DNA of 64,000 nt from Achromobacter insolitus (GTDB taxonomy: Bacteria > Pseudomonadota > Gammaproteobacteria > Burkholderiales > Burkholderiaceae_B), in assembly GCF_002209555.1 (NCBI RefSeq), contig NZ_NJIF01000002.1, positions 806,001 to 870,000 of the forward strand, given 5' to 3'. The notes under the pieces are model-generated. The model ran no database searches. It had not been told where the DNA came from and saw only the letters and a list, made by a program, of their open reading frames with translations. Both the position numbers and the translations under genes were made by a program. The first letter of the stretch is position 1; every line of letters begins with the position of its first letter. This document shows, piece by piece, positions 18,129-27,460 of this stretch.

Positions 18129-20135
18129 TCAGGCGGCCTCGACGCGGACCGGGGCCGGCGAGTCGGCGCCGCCGCTTGCGCGGGCGGTGGATGCCGGGCG
18201 GTAGTGGTAGTCGTCCATGTTCGTCTTGCGCAACATATGCCAGTAGTCGTCATTGCGAAATGGCGTCGGCGCCACCACTTTGCCGTGCGCGTTGCGATAC
18301 CAGTTGCTCATGCCTTTGTGGGTCCAGATCATGCGGTCGTGGGCCGCCTGCACGCGGGCGTTGTAGGCGTCGTGCCGGTCTTGGCGCACTTCGATCTCGA
18401 AGCGTCCGCCAGCGCGGGCCATGCCTTGCTGCAGCAGGCCCATGACGTAGCGCACCTGGGTTTCCAGCAATGCGACGACGCTGCCGCCGTGGCCCAATGC
18501 GGTGTTGGGGCCAGCCAGGATGAACAGGTTGGGAAAGCCGGGCGCCGCCACGCCCATGAAGGCTTCGGCGCCTTTTTCGTCCCAGGCCTCGCGGATGGAC
18601 CGCCCGCCGCGGCCATACAGTTTGAAGGAGGAAAGCAGATTGATCGCGTCGAAGCCGGTCGCGACCACCAGGACGTCCAGTTCGTGGCTATCGCCTTTAT
18701 CGCCGACCACGGCGTTCTCGGTGATGCGGGCGATGCCGCCCGTGACCAGTTTGACGTGGTCGCGCGCCATGGTGCGGAACCAGCCGTTGTCCATCAGCAT
18801 GCGTTTGCCGAAGGGGGGGTAATCGGGCAACACGTCCGGCAGCAGGTCCTGGCGCTGGCCGAGTTCCGCCTTGATGTAGCTGGTGAAGTGTTCGCGATGC
18901 CTGTCATTGATCTCATTGATGGCACGCTCGGGATGCGGCCATTGCGGGTCGATTTGCAGGGTCGCGTGGACGCGGTCGTTGAATATCCAGGCCAGGCGCT
19001 GGCGATACCATTCCTGGTAGTACGGCACCTCGCGCAGCAGGAAGCGTACGTCCTGCGGCACGGGCTTCTGGAATTTCTCGAAGGGCGCGGCCCATTGCTT
19101 GGAGCGTTGGAACACGGTCAGGGACCGGACCTGGTCGGCGATGGCGGGGGCGACTTGCATGGAGCTGGCGCCGTTGCCGATGATGCCCACGTTCTTGCCG
19201 CGCAGATCCAGGCCTTCCGGCCAGTGCGCGGTATGGAAGCAAGGCCCTTTGAAGGTCTCCAGACCGGGTATGGGCGGCAACTTGGGAACGTTCAGCAGGC
19301 CCACCGCGCTGATGACGATGTCTGCCACGTAGTCCTGGACCTGGCCGTCCTGCCGCACGGTGCGCACGTTCCAGCGCAGCGAGGCTTCATCGTAGCGGGC
19401 CGATTCCACACGCGTATTGAAGCGGATGTTGGACCGCACGCCGTACTGATCGGCGACGCCTTCGAAATAGCCCTGGATCTCGCCCTGCAGGGCGAAGTAG
19501 CGCGACCAGTCGTGTTTAGCGAAGGAGTAAGAGTAAATATGGTTGGGCGTGTCCACGCCGGCCCCCGGGTAGCGGTTTTCGTACCAGGTTCCGCCCACCT
19601 CCGCGTTCTTCTCGATCACGACATAGGGAATGCCGGCGCCTTGCAGGCGTATCGCCGCGCACAAGCCGGCAACCCCCGCGCCGATAACCAGCACCCGATA
19701 GCCCTGGGGCACCTGGAACGCCTCGCGCTGTTCCAGAGCGAAGTCCGGATCCAGCCCCAGCCAGGCGGCGATCATGGGGCCGTAGGAGTCGGGCACGTCC
19801 TCGCCGATACTGGTTTGCAGCATGGCGACCAGTTGTTCGTGCGTAGGCGCGGCCAGCATGGGCGCCCGGCCCTGGCGGGCAAGCAGGATGGCCGAGAACG
19901 CCGCCTCGCGCACTTCTTCCCGCACGGCCTCGGGAAGGCCGCCGGGGTCGTTGTCTTCCAGGCCGCGGATGCGCGAGCACTGGTAGCGCTCGGACAGCCA
20001 TTGCGTGTCGCCCGTCAGGTGCACCAGCACCATGAGCAGGGTGGGAATGTTGGCGCTGGACAGCGCGCGCCGTAACGTGGCTGCCCACGCGTCATGGCCG
20101 GGCGGGTTGTCGGAAGCCTGGGTATCGCGATGCAT
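18129..20135 (-). CDS. Baeyer-Villiger-type flavin monooxygenase
   Basis: A 668-residue class B flavoprotein monooxygenase. VLVIGAGVAGLCAAIRL near residue 150 is the FAD Rossmann site and VGIIGNGASSMQ the NADPH site. FKGPCFHTAHWP matches the Baeyer-Villiger fingerprint FxGxxxHxxxWP. The roughly 140-residue N-terminal extension resembles that of 4-hydroxyacetophenone monooxygenase-type enzymes. These insert oxygen next to a ketone to give an ester or lactone. It is fourth in the aldolase-panE-Bug-BVMO-patatin operon. A CCCCCCC run in the coding strand (18813-18819 on the plus strand) is intact. Confidence 0.9.
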   Translation of the reverse strand: MHRDTQASDNPPGHDAWAATLRRALSSANIPTLLMVLVHLTGDTQWLSERYQCSRIRGLEDNDPGGLPEAVREEVREAAFSAILLARQGRAPMLAAPTHEQLVAMLQTSIGEDVPDSYGPMIAAWLGLDPDFALEQREAFQVPQGYRVLVIGAGVAGLCAAIRLQGAGIPYVVIEKNAEVGGTWYENRYPGAGVDTPNHIYSYSFAKHDWSRYFALQGEIQGYFEGVADQYGVRSNIRFNTRVESARYDEASLRWNVRTVRQDGQVQDYVADIVISAVGLLNVPKLPPIPGLETFKGPCFHTAHWPEGLDLRGKNVGIIGNGASSMQVAPAIADQVRSLTVFQRSKQWAAPFEKFQKPVPQDVRFLLREVPYYQEWYRQRLAWIFNDRVHATLQIDPQWPHPERAINEINDRHREHFTSYIKAELGQRQDLLPDVLPDYPPFGKRMLMDNGWFRTMARDHVKLVTGGIARITENAVVGDKGDSHELDVLVVATGFDAINLLSSFKLYGRGGRSIREAWDEKGAEAFMGVAAPGFPNLFILAGPNTALGHGGSVVALLETQVRYVMGLLQQGMARAGGRFEIEVRQDRHDAYNARVQAAHDRMIWTHKGMSNWYRNAHGKVVAPTPFRNDDYWHMLRKTNMDDYHYRPASTARASGGADSPAPVRVEAA

Positions 20136-20180
20136 GTAACGGTCCTTCTAGGAATGGCTTGGGGGTATCGGTTGCCGGGC

Positions 20181-21146
20181 CTACTCGGCGGTCGCGCCGG
20201 ATTTCTTGATCAGTTCCGCCCATTTGGCGCTGTCGCTGACGATGAAGGCGCCAAAGTCCGCGGGCTTGGTGAACAAGGGATCCAGACCCATCTTCTTGAA
20301 CTGTTCCTGTACGTCGGACGCCGCCTTCATTTTTTGCAGGGACACCTGAAGGCGCTCGACGACCGAGGGCGGCGTGCCGGCCGGGGCAACAATGCCCAGC
20401 CAGGGCATGGCGTCGTAGCCGGGCAGGCCCGACTCCTCCACGGTGGGAAGCTCGGGCAGCACCGATGAACGCGTTTTGGTGGTAACGGCCAGCGGGCGCA
20501 CCTTGCCGCTGTCGAGGAAGGGCTGGGCCGCCGCGATGTCCACGAACAGCAGGTCGACTTCGCCGCCGGCCAGGGACGTCAACGCGGGAACGCTGCCCTT
20601 GTAGGGAATGTGGGTCATCTTCAGGCCGGTCAGCGCGGCGAACAGTTCGCCTTCCAGATGATTGGAGGTGCCGTTTCCGGAGGATGCGAAGGTCGCGGAT
20701 TTGCCGTCCTTTTTAAGCGTGGCAATCAATTCCTTGACGCTGGAGGCTTGCAGCTGCTTGCCGGTTACCAGTACGTGCGGCACGCTGGCGATGAGCGACA
20801 CTGGCTGGAAGTCCTTGACCGGGTCATAGTTCGCGGTCGTCTTGTACAGGCTGGGAGCGATACCCAGGGACGAGGCCGCCATCAGCAGGGTGTAACCGTC
20901 GGCTGGCGCCTTGGCCACATAGGCCGAGGCGATCATGGTGCCGGCGCCCGGCTTATTGACCACCACCACCGGCTGGCCCAGGTCGCTTTGCAGCTTGGCA
21001 GCGATCTGGCGGGTCATCACGTCCGTCACGCCGCCCGGCGTGAAGGGCACCACGATGTTGATAGGCTTGCTGGGATAGTCCTGCGCGTGGGCGGCGGCGC
21101 CCGCGCAGATCAGAGATGCGGCTAGGCAGTGTGAAAGCCATTTCAT
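20181..21146 (-). CDS. Bug-family tripartite tricarboxylate receptor
   Basis: A 321-residue exported binding protein. The signal peptide ends GAAAHA, followed by QDYPSKPINIVVPFTPGG. VVVNKPGAGTMIASAYVAK and MTHIPYKGSVPAL are Bug ligand-site segments. CAGGAGACAACCC precedes the ATG. It lies inside a catabolic operon between a ketopantoate-reductase-like gene and a monooxygenase, so it probably binds the compound those enzymes degrade. It is more distant in sequence from the two Bug proteins at 7369 and 9913. Confidence 0.93.
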   Translation of the reverse strand: MKWLSHCLAASLICAGAAAHAQDYPSKPINIVVPFTPGGVTDVMTRQIAAKLQSDLGQPVVVVNKPGAGTMIASAYVAKAPADGYTLLMAASSLGIAPSLYKTTANYDPVKDFQPVSLIASVPHVLVTGKQLQASSVKELIATLKKDGKSATFASSGNGTSNHLEGELFAALTGLKMTHIPYKGSVPALTSLAGGEVDLLFVDIAAAQPFLDSGKVRPLAVTTKTRSSVLPELPTVEESGLPGYDAMPWLGIVAPAGTPPSVVERLQVSLQKMKAASDVQEQFKKMGLDPLFTKPADFGAFIVSDSAKWAELIKKSGATAE

Positions 21147-21179
21147 GGGTTGTCTCCTGTGGATTTCTAGGTGTGGCAG

Positions 21180-22172
21180 TCAGGTGGAACCTGCGCTGAG
21201 GTTCCGGTGCCGGATCAGTCCCCAGACCGTATTGGCAAAGGGCATGTCCAGGTTCAGCTTTGCTGCGATTTCGATCATGGCGCCGACCAGGGCGTCCGCC
21301 TCCAGCGGCTTGCCTTGCAGCGCGTCCTGCAACATCGATGTCTTGGCGGCGCCGGCGCTGGCTGCGGCCTGCATGCGTTCTTCCACGGTGACCGGCAGGG
21401 CGAGGCCTAGCGCCTTGCCCAGCGTCAGATACTCGTCCAGCATGGCGCGCGCCAGTTTGCCGAGATGGGGGTCGCGGACCATGCCTTCCATCGTGGCGTT
21501 GGCCAGCACGCTCAGGGGGTTGAAGGTGGCATTGCCCATTGCCTTGATCCATACCGCCTGGTGGATCCGGGCGGTGACCTCACATTGCAGACCCGACGCT
21601 CGCAGGAGTTCAGCGAGGCGGGTGGCTCGGGCGGACACGCCACCGTCGAGCTCGCCGATGATGAGGTTGTTACGGGCGTTTTGCGCTGCGATGCCTGGCG
21701 CGGCGGCGTTCGCGGCGATGTACACCACGGCTCCCAGCACGCGCTCCAGCGGCAACGCGCGCCGCAGGATGCCGCGGCCATCGACGGATTGCAGCGGCGT
21801 GTCGCCCAGAGGGCTATTCAGCGTGGGCAGATACCACCAAGGGATACCATTGACGGCCGGAACCACGACACCGCGCGGCGCCAGCATGGGCGCGAGATGC
21901 GCGCCGATTTCATCAAGCGCCTGCTGCTTGACCGCAACGAACAGATAGTCCGCGTCGCGCACCTGCCGCGGGTCGTCGGTTGCTAGCACCGGATAGTGGC
22001 GCGTGACGCCATCCGCGATCAAGCCCACGCCGTGCTGGCGCAGCGACGCCAATGTCTGTCCGCGGGCGATCAGTGTCACTTCGCATCCGGCCTGGGCCAG
22101 GCGCGCGGCGAGCAGACAGCCGATCGCGCCCGCACCATATACCGCGACGCGGTTCTGATGAGCATCTTCCAT
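21180..22172 (-). CDS. 2-dehydropantoate 2-reductase family protein (PanE/ApbA-like)
   Basis: A 330-residue NADPH-dependent reductase. An N-terminal Rossmann motif, VAVYGAGAIGCLLAARLAQAG, starts at about residue 9. The catalytic-lysine helix (VWIKAMGNATFNPLS) and a C-terminal helical domain with LNLDMPFANTVWGLI follow. PanE reduces ketopantoate in coenzyme A synthesis, but the family also has catabolic 2-keto-acid reductases. Its place between a class II aldolase and a Bug gene favours a catabolic paralogue over housekeeping PanE. Confidence 0.87.
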   Translation of the reverse strand: MEDAHQNRVAVYGAGAIGCLLAARLAQAGCEVTLIARGQTLASLRQHGVGLIADGVTRHYPVLATDDPRQVRDADYLFVAVKQQALDEIGAHLAPMLAPRGVVVPAVNGIPWWYLPTLNSPLGDTPLQSVDGRGILRRALPLERVLGAVVYIAANAAAPGIAAQNARNNLIIGELDGGVSARATRLAELLRASGLQCEVTARIHQAVWIKAMGNATFNPLSVLANATMEGMVRDPHLGKLARAMLDEYLTLGKALGLALPVTVEERMQAAASAGAAKTSMLQDALQGKPLEADALVGAMIEIAAKLNLDMPFANTVWGLIRHRNLSAGST

Positions 22173-22218
22173 TTCTACTCTGCGAAAAAGGGCCGCCCGG
22201 ATGGCGGCGCGGTTGCCG

Positions 22219-22977
22219 CTATTCCTGGTATTCAGGCCGGATGCGTTGCAGCAGCCGGAGCAGGGGAGGCCAATGTTTGTGACGGGATGGCCGGTCGAGG
22301 CGGTCGAATTGGCGGCCGACCTTCTCGGCGACGTCCGCGGACGGGGTCGTCAGCGGCAAGCCGCCGGCCAGCGCCGCGACCTGCGCCTGGCAGGCGCGTT
22401 CGAGGTAGAACATGGCGTCGAAGGCGTCCGGCACGCTGGCGCCGCAGACCAGCAGGCCGTGGTTTCGCAGGATCATCGCGTCGTGCGGACCCAGGTCGGC
22501 GACCAGACGCTGCTGCTCGTCCATGTCGAGGGCGACGCCTTCATAGTCGTGATAGCCGATGCGGTTGTGAAAGCGCATGGCATGCTGCGAGATCATGAGC
22601 AGGCCAGTCTGTTGCGCGGACACGGCGATGCCGGCGGCGGTATGCGTATGCATGACGCAGGCCGCGTCGTGGCGGGCCCGATGGATGGCGCTGTGGATAA
22701 CGAAGCCGGCAGGATTGATGCCCAGGCCGGTCTGGTCCAGCAGGATGGCGCCGTCGATGTTCACCTTGACCAGGTTGGACGCGGTGATCTCGTTGAACAT
22801 CAGCCCGTAGGCATTGATCAGGAAGTGCGGCTCGGCGCCGGGAACGCGGGCCGAGATATGCGTATAGATGTGGTCGGTCATGCGCATTTCGACGGCCAGG
22901 TTGTAGGCCGCGGCGAGATCGACTCGCACTGCCCATTCCTCGGCCGAAACCTGTTCCTTGATCGATGCCTCTTGCAC
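22219..22977 (-). CDS. class II aldolase/adducin family protein
   Basis: A 252-residue zinc-type class II aldolase/adducin domain. CVMHTHTAAGIAVSA provides the metal-binding histidines, HDYEGVALDM and ILRNHGLLVCGASV are conserved family blocks. Members include fuculose- and ribulose-phosphate aldolases and decarboxylases. The start codon is GTG at 22977, supported by a strong GGAGGAG 5 bases upstream. It is the first gene of the five-gene minus-strand operon ending at 17268. Confidence 0.88.
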   Translation of the reverse strand: MQEASIKEQVSAEEWAVRVDLAAAYNLAVEMRMTDHIYTHISARVPGAEPHFLINAYGLMFNEITASNLVKVNIDGAILLDQTGLGINPAGFVIHSAIHRARHDAACVMHTHTAAGIAVSAQQTGLLMISQHAMRFHNRIGYHDYEGVALDMDEQQRLVADLGPHDAMILRNHGLLVCGASVPDAFDAMFYLERACQAQVAALAGGLPLTTPSADVAEKVGRQFDRLDRPSRHKHWPPLLRLLQRIRPEYQE

Positions 22978-23273
22978 GGCTGCTCCTCCGGTATTGCATT
23001 CTTTTTTGTCTGACCGGCGCCGCGGCTGCGTGGCGCCTTTGAACCGGAGTATAGGTTTTCCCGCTGTCGCCGACTAAGCAAACGTTTTGATCGAAACGCA
23101 TAAATTGCATCAATCATTCGCCCTTGCCGGCATGCATGAAAAACCTTGATGGATATGCATAAAAACGTTTAGCTAGTGCCGCGAATGGCCGCTTCCTATA
23201 CTGATTTTCTTACCCATGGGCGCGCCTGCACCAGGAGCGGCGCGCCGTTGAAAATCAACATACCGGAGGCTGG
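22978..23273. promoter_or_regulatory. divergent promoter region with repeated AAACGTTT palindromes
   Basis: This 296-base AT-rich gap lies between two divergent transcription units and holds no gene. The 8-base palindrome AAACGTTT occurs at 23080-23087 and 23163-23170. A near-direct repeat, ATGCATGAAAAA and ATGCATAAAAA, begins at 23132 and 23155, about two helical turns apart. TTGAT and ATCAA also flank 23088-23114 as a spaced inverted repeat. These look like regulator-binding sites between the operon at 22977 and the ligase at 23274. Confidence 0.5.
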
Positions 23274-24812
23274 ATGGACGCTGCAGGAAACCGCACGATC
23301 ACGGATTTGCTCGATGAACAGGCGCTTTGTCATGGGCATAAGGTGGCGATCGTGCATGAGTACCAGAACGGCGACATCAGCCAACTGAGCTACATCCAGT
23401 TGCGCGAGGCGGCCCGCGGCTTTGCGGCAGCCCTGCAGGCCCGCGGCGTTATGCCGGGCGACCGCGTATTTGTGTTCATGGGGAACACGGCGGAGTATGT
23501 GCCGCTGTGGATGGGGCTGATGCTGGCTGGCGCGGTCATCGTGGCCGGAAATATCTACCTGACCGCACCGGAAGTGGCCTATCAGCTGGAGCATTGCCAG
23601 CCGGCGCTGGCGCTGGTGGAGCCCGCGCATGAGGCGCTGATCCGCGAAGTCTGTGCTGACCTGGTACAAGCGCCGGACATCGTGCCGGTGGCGCGCGGGA
23701 GTCTGGGGCCGGAGGGGTTGCGCGGCGTCTGGGCGGAGACTTGCACGGATTACCATGCGCCGCCGCAATGCAGCGACGACCTGGCGCAGATCCTGTATAC
23801 CTCCGGCACTTCAGCGCGCCCCAAGGGAGTGATGCTGACCCAGGCCAACTTGCTCTGGTGCGGACAGGCGGGCGCGGCCAACAGCGGCTTGAGCCGCGCC
23901 GACCGCGTGTTCAACAACAAGCCGCTATTTCATGCGAACTGCCAGGAAACCGTGTTGTCCTGCCTGACGGCAGGCGCCACCGCGGTGATTGGCGAGCGAT
24001 ATAGCGCGACACGCTATCTGCGCCAGCTCATCGAGCATCGCATTACTATTTGCAGCCTGTCGGGCATGCTGTGCCGCACGCTGCTGAACCAGCCGCCCAC
24101 CCCGTTCGACACGGCGCACCAGGTGCGCTACGCCGGGTATGCCATCAATATTTCCGAGGCCGAGATTGCCGCTTTCATCGCGCGTTTCCGCATACCGTTG
24201 CGCAACGGTTATGGGCAGTCCGAGACCATGCTCTACATCACCCTGCAACCGCATGCCTCGCCTTCCCGCTACCCGTCCATAGGCCGCGCTACGCCCGATC
24301 GCGAAGTGTTCGTGGTCGATGACGACAACCGGCCCGTGGCGGTCGGCGCCGTGGGCGAGATTGTCGTGCGCGGCCGGCCCGGGCGCACGCTCACCCTGGG
24401 TTACTACCGTGACCCCGATGCGACGCAGGCCGTATTTGAAGGCGGCTGGCTGCACACGGGGGACCTGGGCTATCAGGATGCCAAGGGCAATTTCTTTTTC
24501 TTCGGCCGCAAGAAGGAAGTGATCAAGCGGGCGGGCGAGAACATCTCCGCCGCGGAAGTGGAAGAGGCATTGATGGGGCATCCTGCCGTGCGCGATGTGG
24601 CAGTGGTGGGTATCCCCGATCCCGTGCGTGACCAGTCGGTCAAGGCGTTCATTGTGCTGCACGACCAGCAGCAGGCCGACGCTGCCGCCATCAAGGCGTT
24701 TTGCGCCGAGCGGCTGGCCTACTTCAAGGTGCCGGAGCATGTGCAGTTCATGGAGGAACTGCCGCGAAACGCCAGCGGCAAGGTGCAGAAGCGAGCGCTG
24801 CTGGACGCTTGA
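23274..24812 (+). CDS. AMP-dependent acyl-CoA ligase (CaiC-like)
   Basis: A 512-residue adenylate-forming enzyme. The P-loop is YTSGTSARPKGVML, with Ser-Ala in place of the usual Thr-Gly, as in CaiC-like ligases. NGYGQSETM, GWLHTGDLGYQD and the terminal catalytic-lysine segment NASGKVQKRAL are the other core motifs. It activates a carboxylic acid to its CoA thioester using ATP. CCGGAGG precedes the ATG. It is divergent from the aldolase-BVMO operon, so it may activate the acid formed there; the substrate itself is not readable. Confidence 0.9.
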   Translation: MDAAGNRTITDLLDEQALCHGHKVAIVHEYQNGDISQLSYIQLREAARGFAAALQARGVMPGDRVFVFMGNTAEYVPLWMGLMLAGAVIVAGNIYLTAPEVAYQLEHCQPALALVEPAHEALIREVCADLVQAPDIVPVARGSLGPEGLRGVWAETCTDYHAPPQCSDDLAQILYTSGTSARPKGVMLTQANLLWCGQAGAANSGLSRADRVFNNKPLFHANCQETVLSCLTAGATAVIGERYSATRYLRQLIEHRITICSLSGMLCRTLLNQPPTPFDTAHQVRYAGYAINISEAEIAAFIARFRIPLRNGYGQSETMLYITLQPHASPSRYPSIGRATPDREVFVVDDDNRPVAVGAVGEIVVRGRPGRTLTLGYYRDPDATQAVFEGGWLHTGDLGYQDAKGNFFFFGRKKEVIKRAGENISAAEVEEALMGHPAVRDVAVVGIPDPVRDQSVKAFIVLHDQQQADAAAIKAFCAERLAYFKVPEHVQFMEELPRNASGKVQKRALLDA

Positions 24813-24828
24813 ATGCCGCCGTGTGACG

Positions 24829-25737
24829 TCAGGCCTTGCCGGTGGCGGCCTTGCCCAGCCGGGTCAGGGCCTCGGCGACCTGATGGACGATGGCCTGGCC
24901 CTGGTTGCGATGGATGGCAATGGTGAATTCCAGCGTCAGCGGTTGCAGCGCGGGGTCCACCAGTACCAGGGAGCCGGCCTGCACCTGCCGAGCCACCATC
25001 ATTTCCGGCAGCTGCGCGATGCCGCCGCCGGCCTCGACCACCTCGATCAGGCTGTTCAGGCGATTGCAGCTGCAGATATTGTCCAGGTTTGCGCCCATGT
25101 CGCGCAGTTCGTCCTGCGCCGGGCCGAAGAAGCCGGACGGCCGGGACACGCACCACAGGGGTTCGGTCTGTAACAGCGACTGCATCGTGCGTGGCCGGCC
25201 GTCGGCGTCGGTCAGGAGCCCGGACGAGACCATCCAGGACATGCGGGTTGTGCCCAGCGATTCGCAGATGAACTGATCGTCGCGCAGATGGTTGGCCATG
25301 ATGGCGATGTCCAGCGCGCCGGACGTCAGGTGTTCCTGCAGTTTGACCGCCAGGTCCAGCTCGATCTCGTAAGAGATGCGCGGCAGGGCGCGGCGCAGTT
25401 CTGGCACGACGCGCGAAAACCAGGTCATGGAAATTTCGCCCATGCCGATGCGTACCGTGCCAGCGGCGTTGTTCACTGCCTCCGCATCGGTGAAGGCGTC
25501 TTCCACCGCCAGCAGCAAGGGTTCGACGCGTTCGACGAAGCGCCGCGCGGGCACCGTCAATTCCAGCCTGCGGCCGCGCTTTTCGAACAAGGGAAAGCCA
25601 AGCGCCTGCTCCAGTTCCTTCATGCGGGCCGATACGGCGGGCTGCGAGGTATGCAGCCGTTCGGCCGCCGCGCGGAAACTGCCCAGCTTGGCGATCTGGC
25701 ACAGGGTTTCGGCGTTGGTCAGATTCGGACGGGGCAT
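24829..25737 (-). CDS. LysR-family transcriptional regulator
   Basis: A 302-residue LTTR with an N-terminal helix-turn-helix in RLHTSQPAVSARMKELEQAL and a PBP-like effector domain. Its stop is 17 bases from the end of the convergent acyl-CoA ligase gene. It is also divergent from the exported lyase-like gene at 25872, 134 bases away, the usual position for an LTTR and its target. That makes the lyase gene the best candidate target. Confidence 0.9.
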   Translation of the reverse strand: MPRPNLTNAETLCQIAKLGSFRAAAERLHTSQPAVSARMKELEQALGFPLFEKRGRRLELTVPARRFVERVEPLLLAVEDAFTDAEAVNNAAGTVRIGMGEISMTWFSRVVPELRRALPRISYEIELDLAVKLQEHLTSGALDIAIMANHLRDDQFICESLGTTRMSWMVSSGLLTDADGRPRTMQSLLQTEPLWCVSRPSGFFGPAQDELRDMGANLDNICSCNRLNSLIEVVEAGGGIAQLPEMMVARQVQAGSLVLVDPALQPLTLEFTIAIHRNQGQAIVHQVAEALTRLGKAATGKA

Positions 25738-25871
25738 GGCTGGACGTGGTGGCTTTGGGCCGTATGTTAAAGGAAACCGTCAGGGAATCGCCTGCGGCTC
25801 CGTGAAATCCGCCATTTCGCGCCGCCCGGCCGGCCGATACACTGGCCGCTCGCCATTCAAACGAGAACGCC

Positions 25872-27410
25872 ATGAGACAACTACTCCCCGCCCTGGGCGC
25901 CGCGCTAGTCTTCACGTTGGGCGCGCAGGCGGCGTCGGCCCAGCCCGCCCAGCCTGCGGCCTCCCCGCCGCGCGACCCGTTCTTCTGGCTGGGAGAAATC
26001 AACAAGGCGACCGCCGTCATCAACACGGACGAAGGATTGCTGGACAAGTCCATGGCGCCGCGCCTGGCAGCCGGCGTGGCCAAGGTGATCAGCGACGGCA
26101 ACCAGCCCGGCGCCAAGCGCCCGTCCAGCGTCATTACCTTCGAGCCGCTGCTGATCAAGGCGGCAGGCGAAGACGTGACTCTGCTGCACGCGGGGCGCTC
26201 CAGCCAGGACATGCATGCGACCTACCGCAGCGCTATCCTGCGCGACAAGCTGCTGGACCTGGCCGATCAGTTGAACGCCACATCCCGGACGCTGGTGGAA
26301 CTTGCAGGCAAGCACGCGGCGACCGTTGTGCCGAACTACACCAATGGGGTGGCGGCGCAACCCAACAGCTACGGGCATTATCTGCTGGGGCAGGCCGCGG
26401 GCCTGGCACGCGATGCCCAGCGCATCCGCGAAGCCTATGTGCGCATCGACCGTTCGCCGATGGGCACGACGGTACTGAATGGCACCAGCTGGCCGCTGGA
26501 TCGCAAGCGCATGGCGCAATACCTGGGCTTTGCCGCGCTGGTGGACAACGCTTATGACGCGTCGCAGATCTCGTCGATGGACCAGCCGGTCGAAGTCGCG
26601 TCCATTGTCACCAGCATCGCGCTGCGCACGGGCAACTTTGTCGAGGACGTGATGACCCAGTACGCGCAGCCGCGTCCCTGGATCCTGCTGGAGGAAGGCG
26701 GCGGCAACACCTATGTTTCCAGCGCCATGCCGCAGAAGCGAAACCCAGGCTTGCTCAACGACACGCGCAGCGACGCTTCGACCGCGGTGACGCTGGCCAT
26801 GGGTCCGGTGGTGCAGACGCACAACATCACGCCGGGCATGAGCGATCCCAAGGACGTGAAACAGAACTCCGCCATGGTCGATGCCGGGATTTCGGCGCTG
26901 AAACGTTGGGACCGGGTGCTCAAGGCCATGGTCATCAGCCCCGACCGCGCGCTGGAAGAGCTGAACAGCGATTGGACGGCTTCACAGGAATTGGCCGATG
27001 TGCTGATGCGCAAGTACAAGCTGCCGTTCCGCGACGGCCATCACTTTGCGTCAGAGGTCGTGAGCTACGCCAAGACCAACAACATCAAGCCGCTGGACTT
27101 CCCCTATGAACAGGCTCGGCGCATCTACGCGGACGCCATGAAGGACTCGAAGTACGGCAACGAGTTGCCGATGAGCGAGGCGGAGTTCCGTTCGACGCTG
27201 GACCCGGTGGCCATCGTCAAGAACCGCGCGACCTCGGGCGGCCCGCAACCGGCGGAAATGGAGCGCATGCTGAAGGAGGCGCGCGCCCAGTTGGCTGACC
27301 AGGATGCCTGGATCAAAGCGCGGCGCGCCCATATCAACGATGCGCTGGCGGAGCTGGACAAGAAATTCGGCGCGCTGGTGGCCAGCGCGCCGAAGGAGAA
27401 GGGCCAGTAA
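25872..27410 (+). CDS. exported argininosuccinate lyase / fumarase superfamily protein
   Basis: A 512-residue member of the aspartase/fumarase superfamily. SSAMPQKRNPG near residue 289 is the superfamily signature loop, and MHATYRSAILRDK and GTSWPLDRK fit the active-site regions. Unusually it opens with a signal peptide (MRQLLPALG... ending ASAQP), implying a periplasmic location. Superfamily enzymes eliminate fumarate or a related group from a succinyl adduct and are normally cytoplasmic. A neighbouring divergent LysR suggests regulated expression. The reaction is unknown; argininosuccinate is only one candidate substrate. Confidence 0.85.
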   Translation: MRQLLPALGAALVFTLGAQAASAQPAQPAASPPRDPFFWLGEINKATAVINTDEGLLDKSMAPRLAAGVAKVISDGNQPGAKRPSSVITFEPLLIKAAGEDVTLLHAGRSSQDMHATYRSAILRDKLLDLADQLNATSRTLVELAGKHAATVVPNYTNGVAAQPNSYGHYLLGQAAGLARDAQRIREAYVRIDRSPMGTTVLNGTSWPLDRKRMAQYLGFAALVDNAYDASQISSMDQPVEVASIVTSIALRTGNFVEDVMTQYAQPRPWILLEEGGGNTYVSSAMPQKRNPGLLNDTRSDASTAVTLAMGPVVQTHNITPGMSDPKDVKQNSAMVDAGISALKRWDRVLKAMVISPDRALEELNSDWTASQELADVLMRKYKLPFRDGHHFASEVVSYAKTNNIKPLDFPYEQARRIYADAMKDSKYGNELPMSEAEFRSTLDPVAIVKNRATSGGPQPAEMERMLKEARAQLADQDAWIKARRAHINDALAELDKKFGALVASAPKEKGQ

Positions 27411-27417
27411 GGCGGCG

Positions 27418-27438
27418 CTGCCCGGTCTTGCCGGGCAG
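27418..27438. terminator. hairpin between convergent lyase and copper ATPase genes
   Basis: CTGCCCGG and CCGGGCAG pair perfectly around a 5-base loop just after the lyase stop at 27410. It could terminate both convergent genes, but lacks a T-run, so function is uncertain. Confidence 0.45.
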
Positions 27439-27460
27439 GCCACCCTTCCCCCTGGGGTGA

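Noticed and set aside
18813-18819. 7-G run in the monooxygenase gene as a phase-variation site
   Set aside because: Seven bases is weak for slippage in this GC-rich context and the enzyme is metabolic; noted but not proposed.
18204-20075. 623-residue plus-strand open frame over the Baeyer-Villiger monooxygenase
   Set aside because: Antisense frame; the minus strand has all FAD/NADPH motifs.
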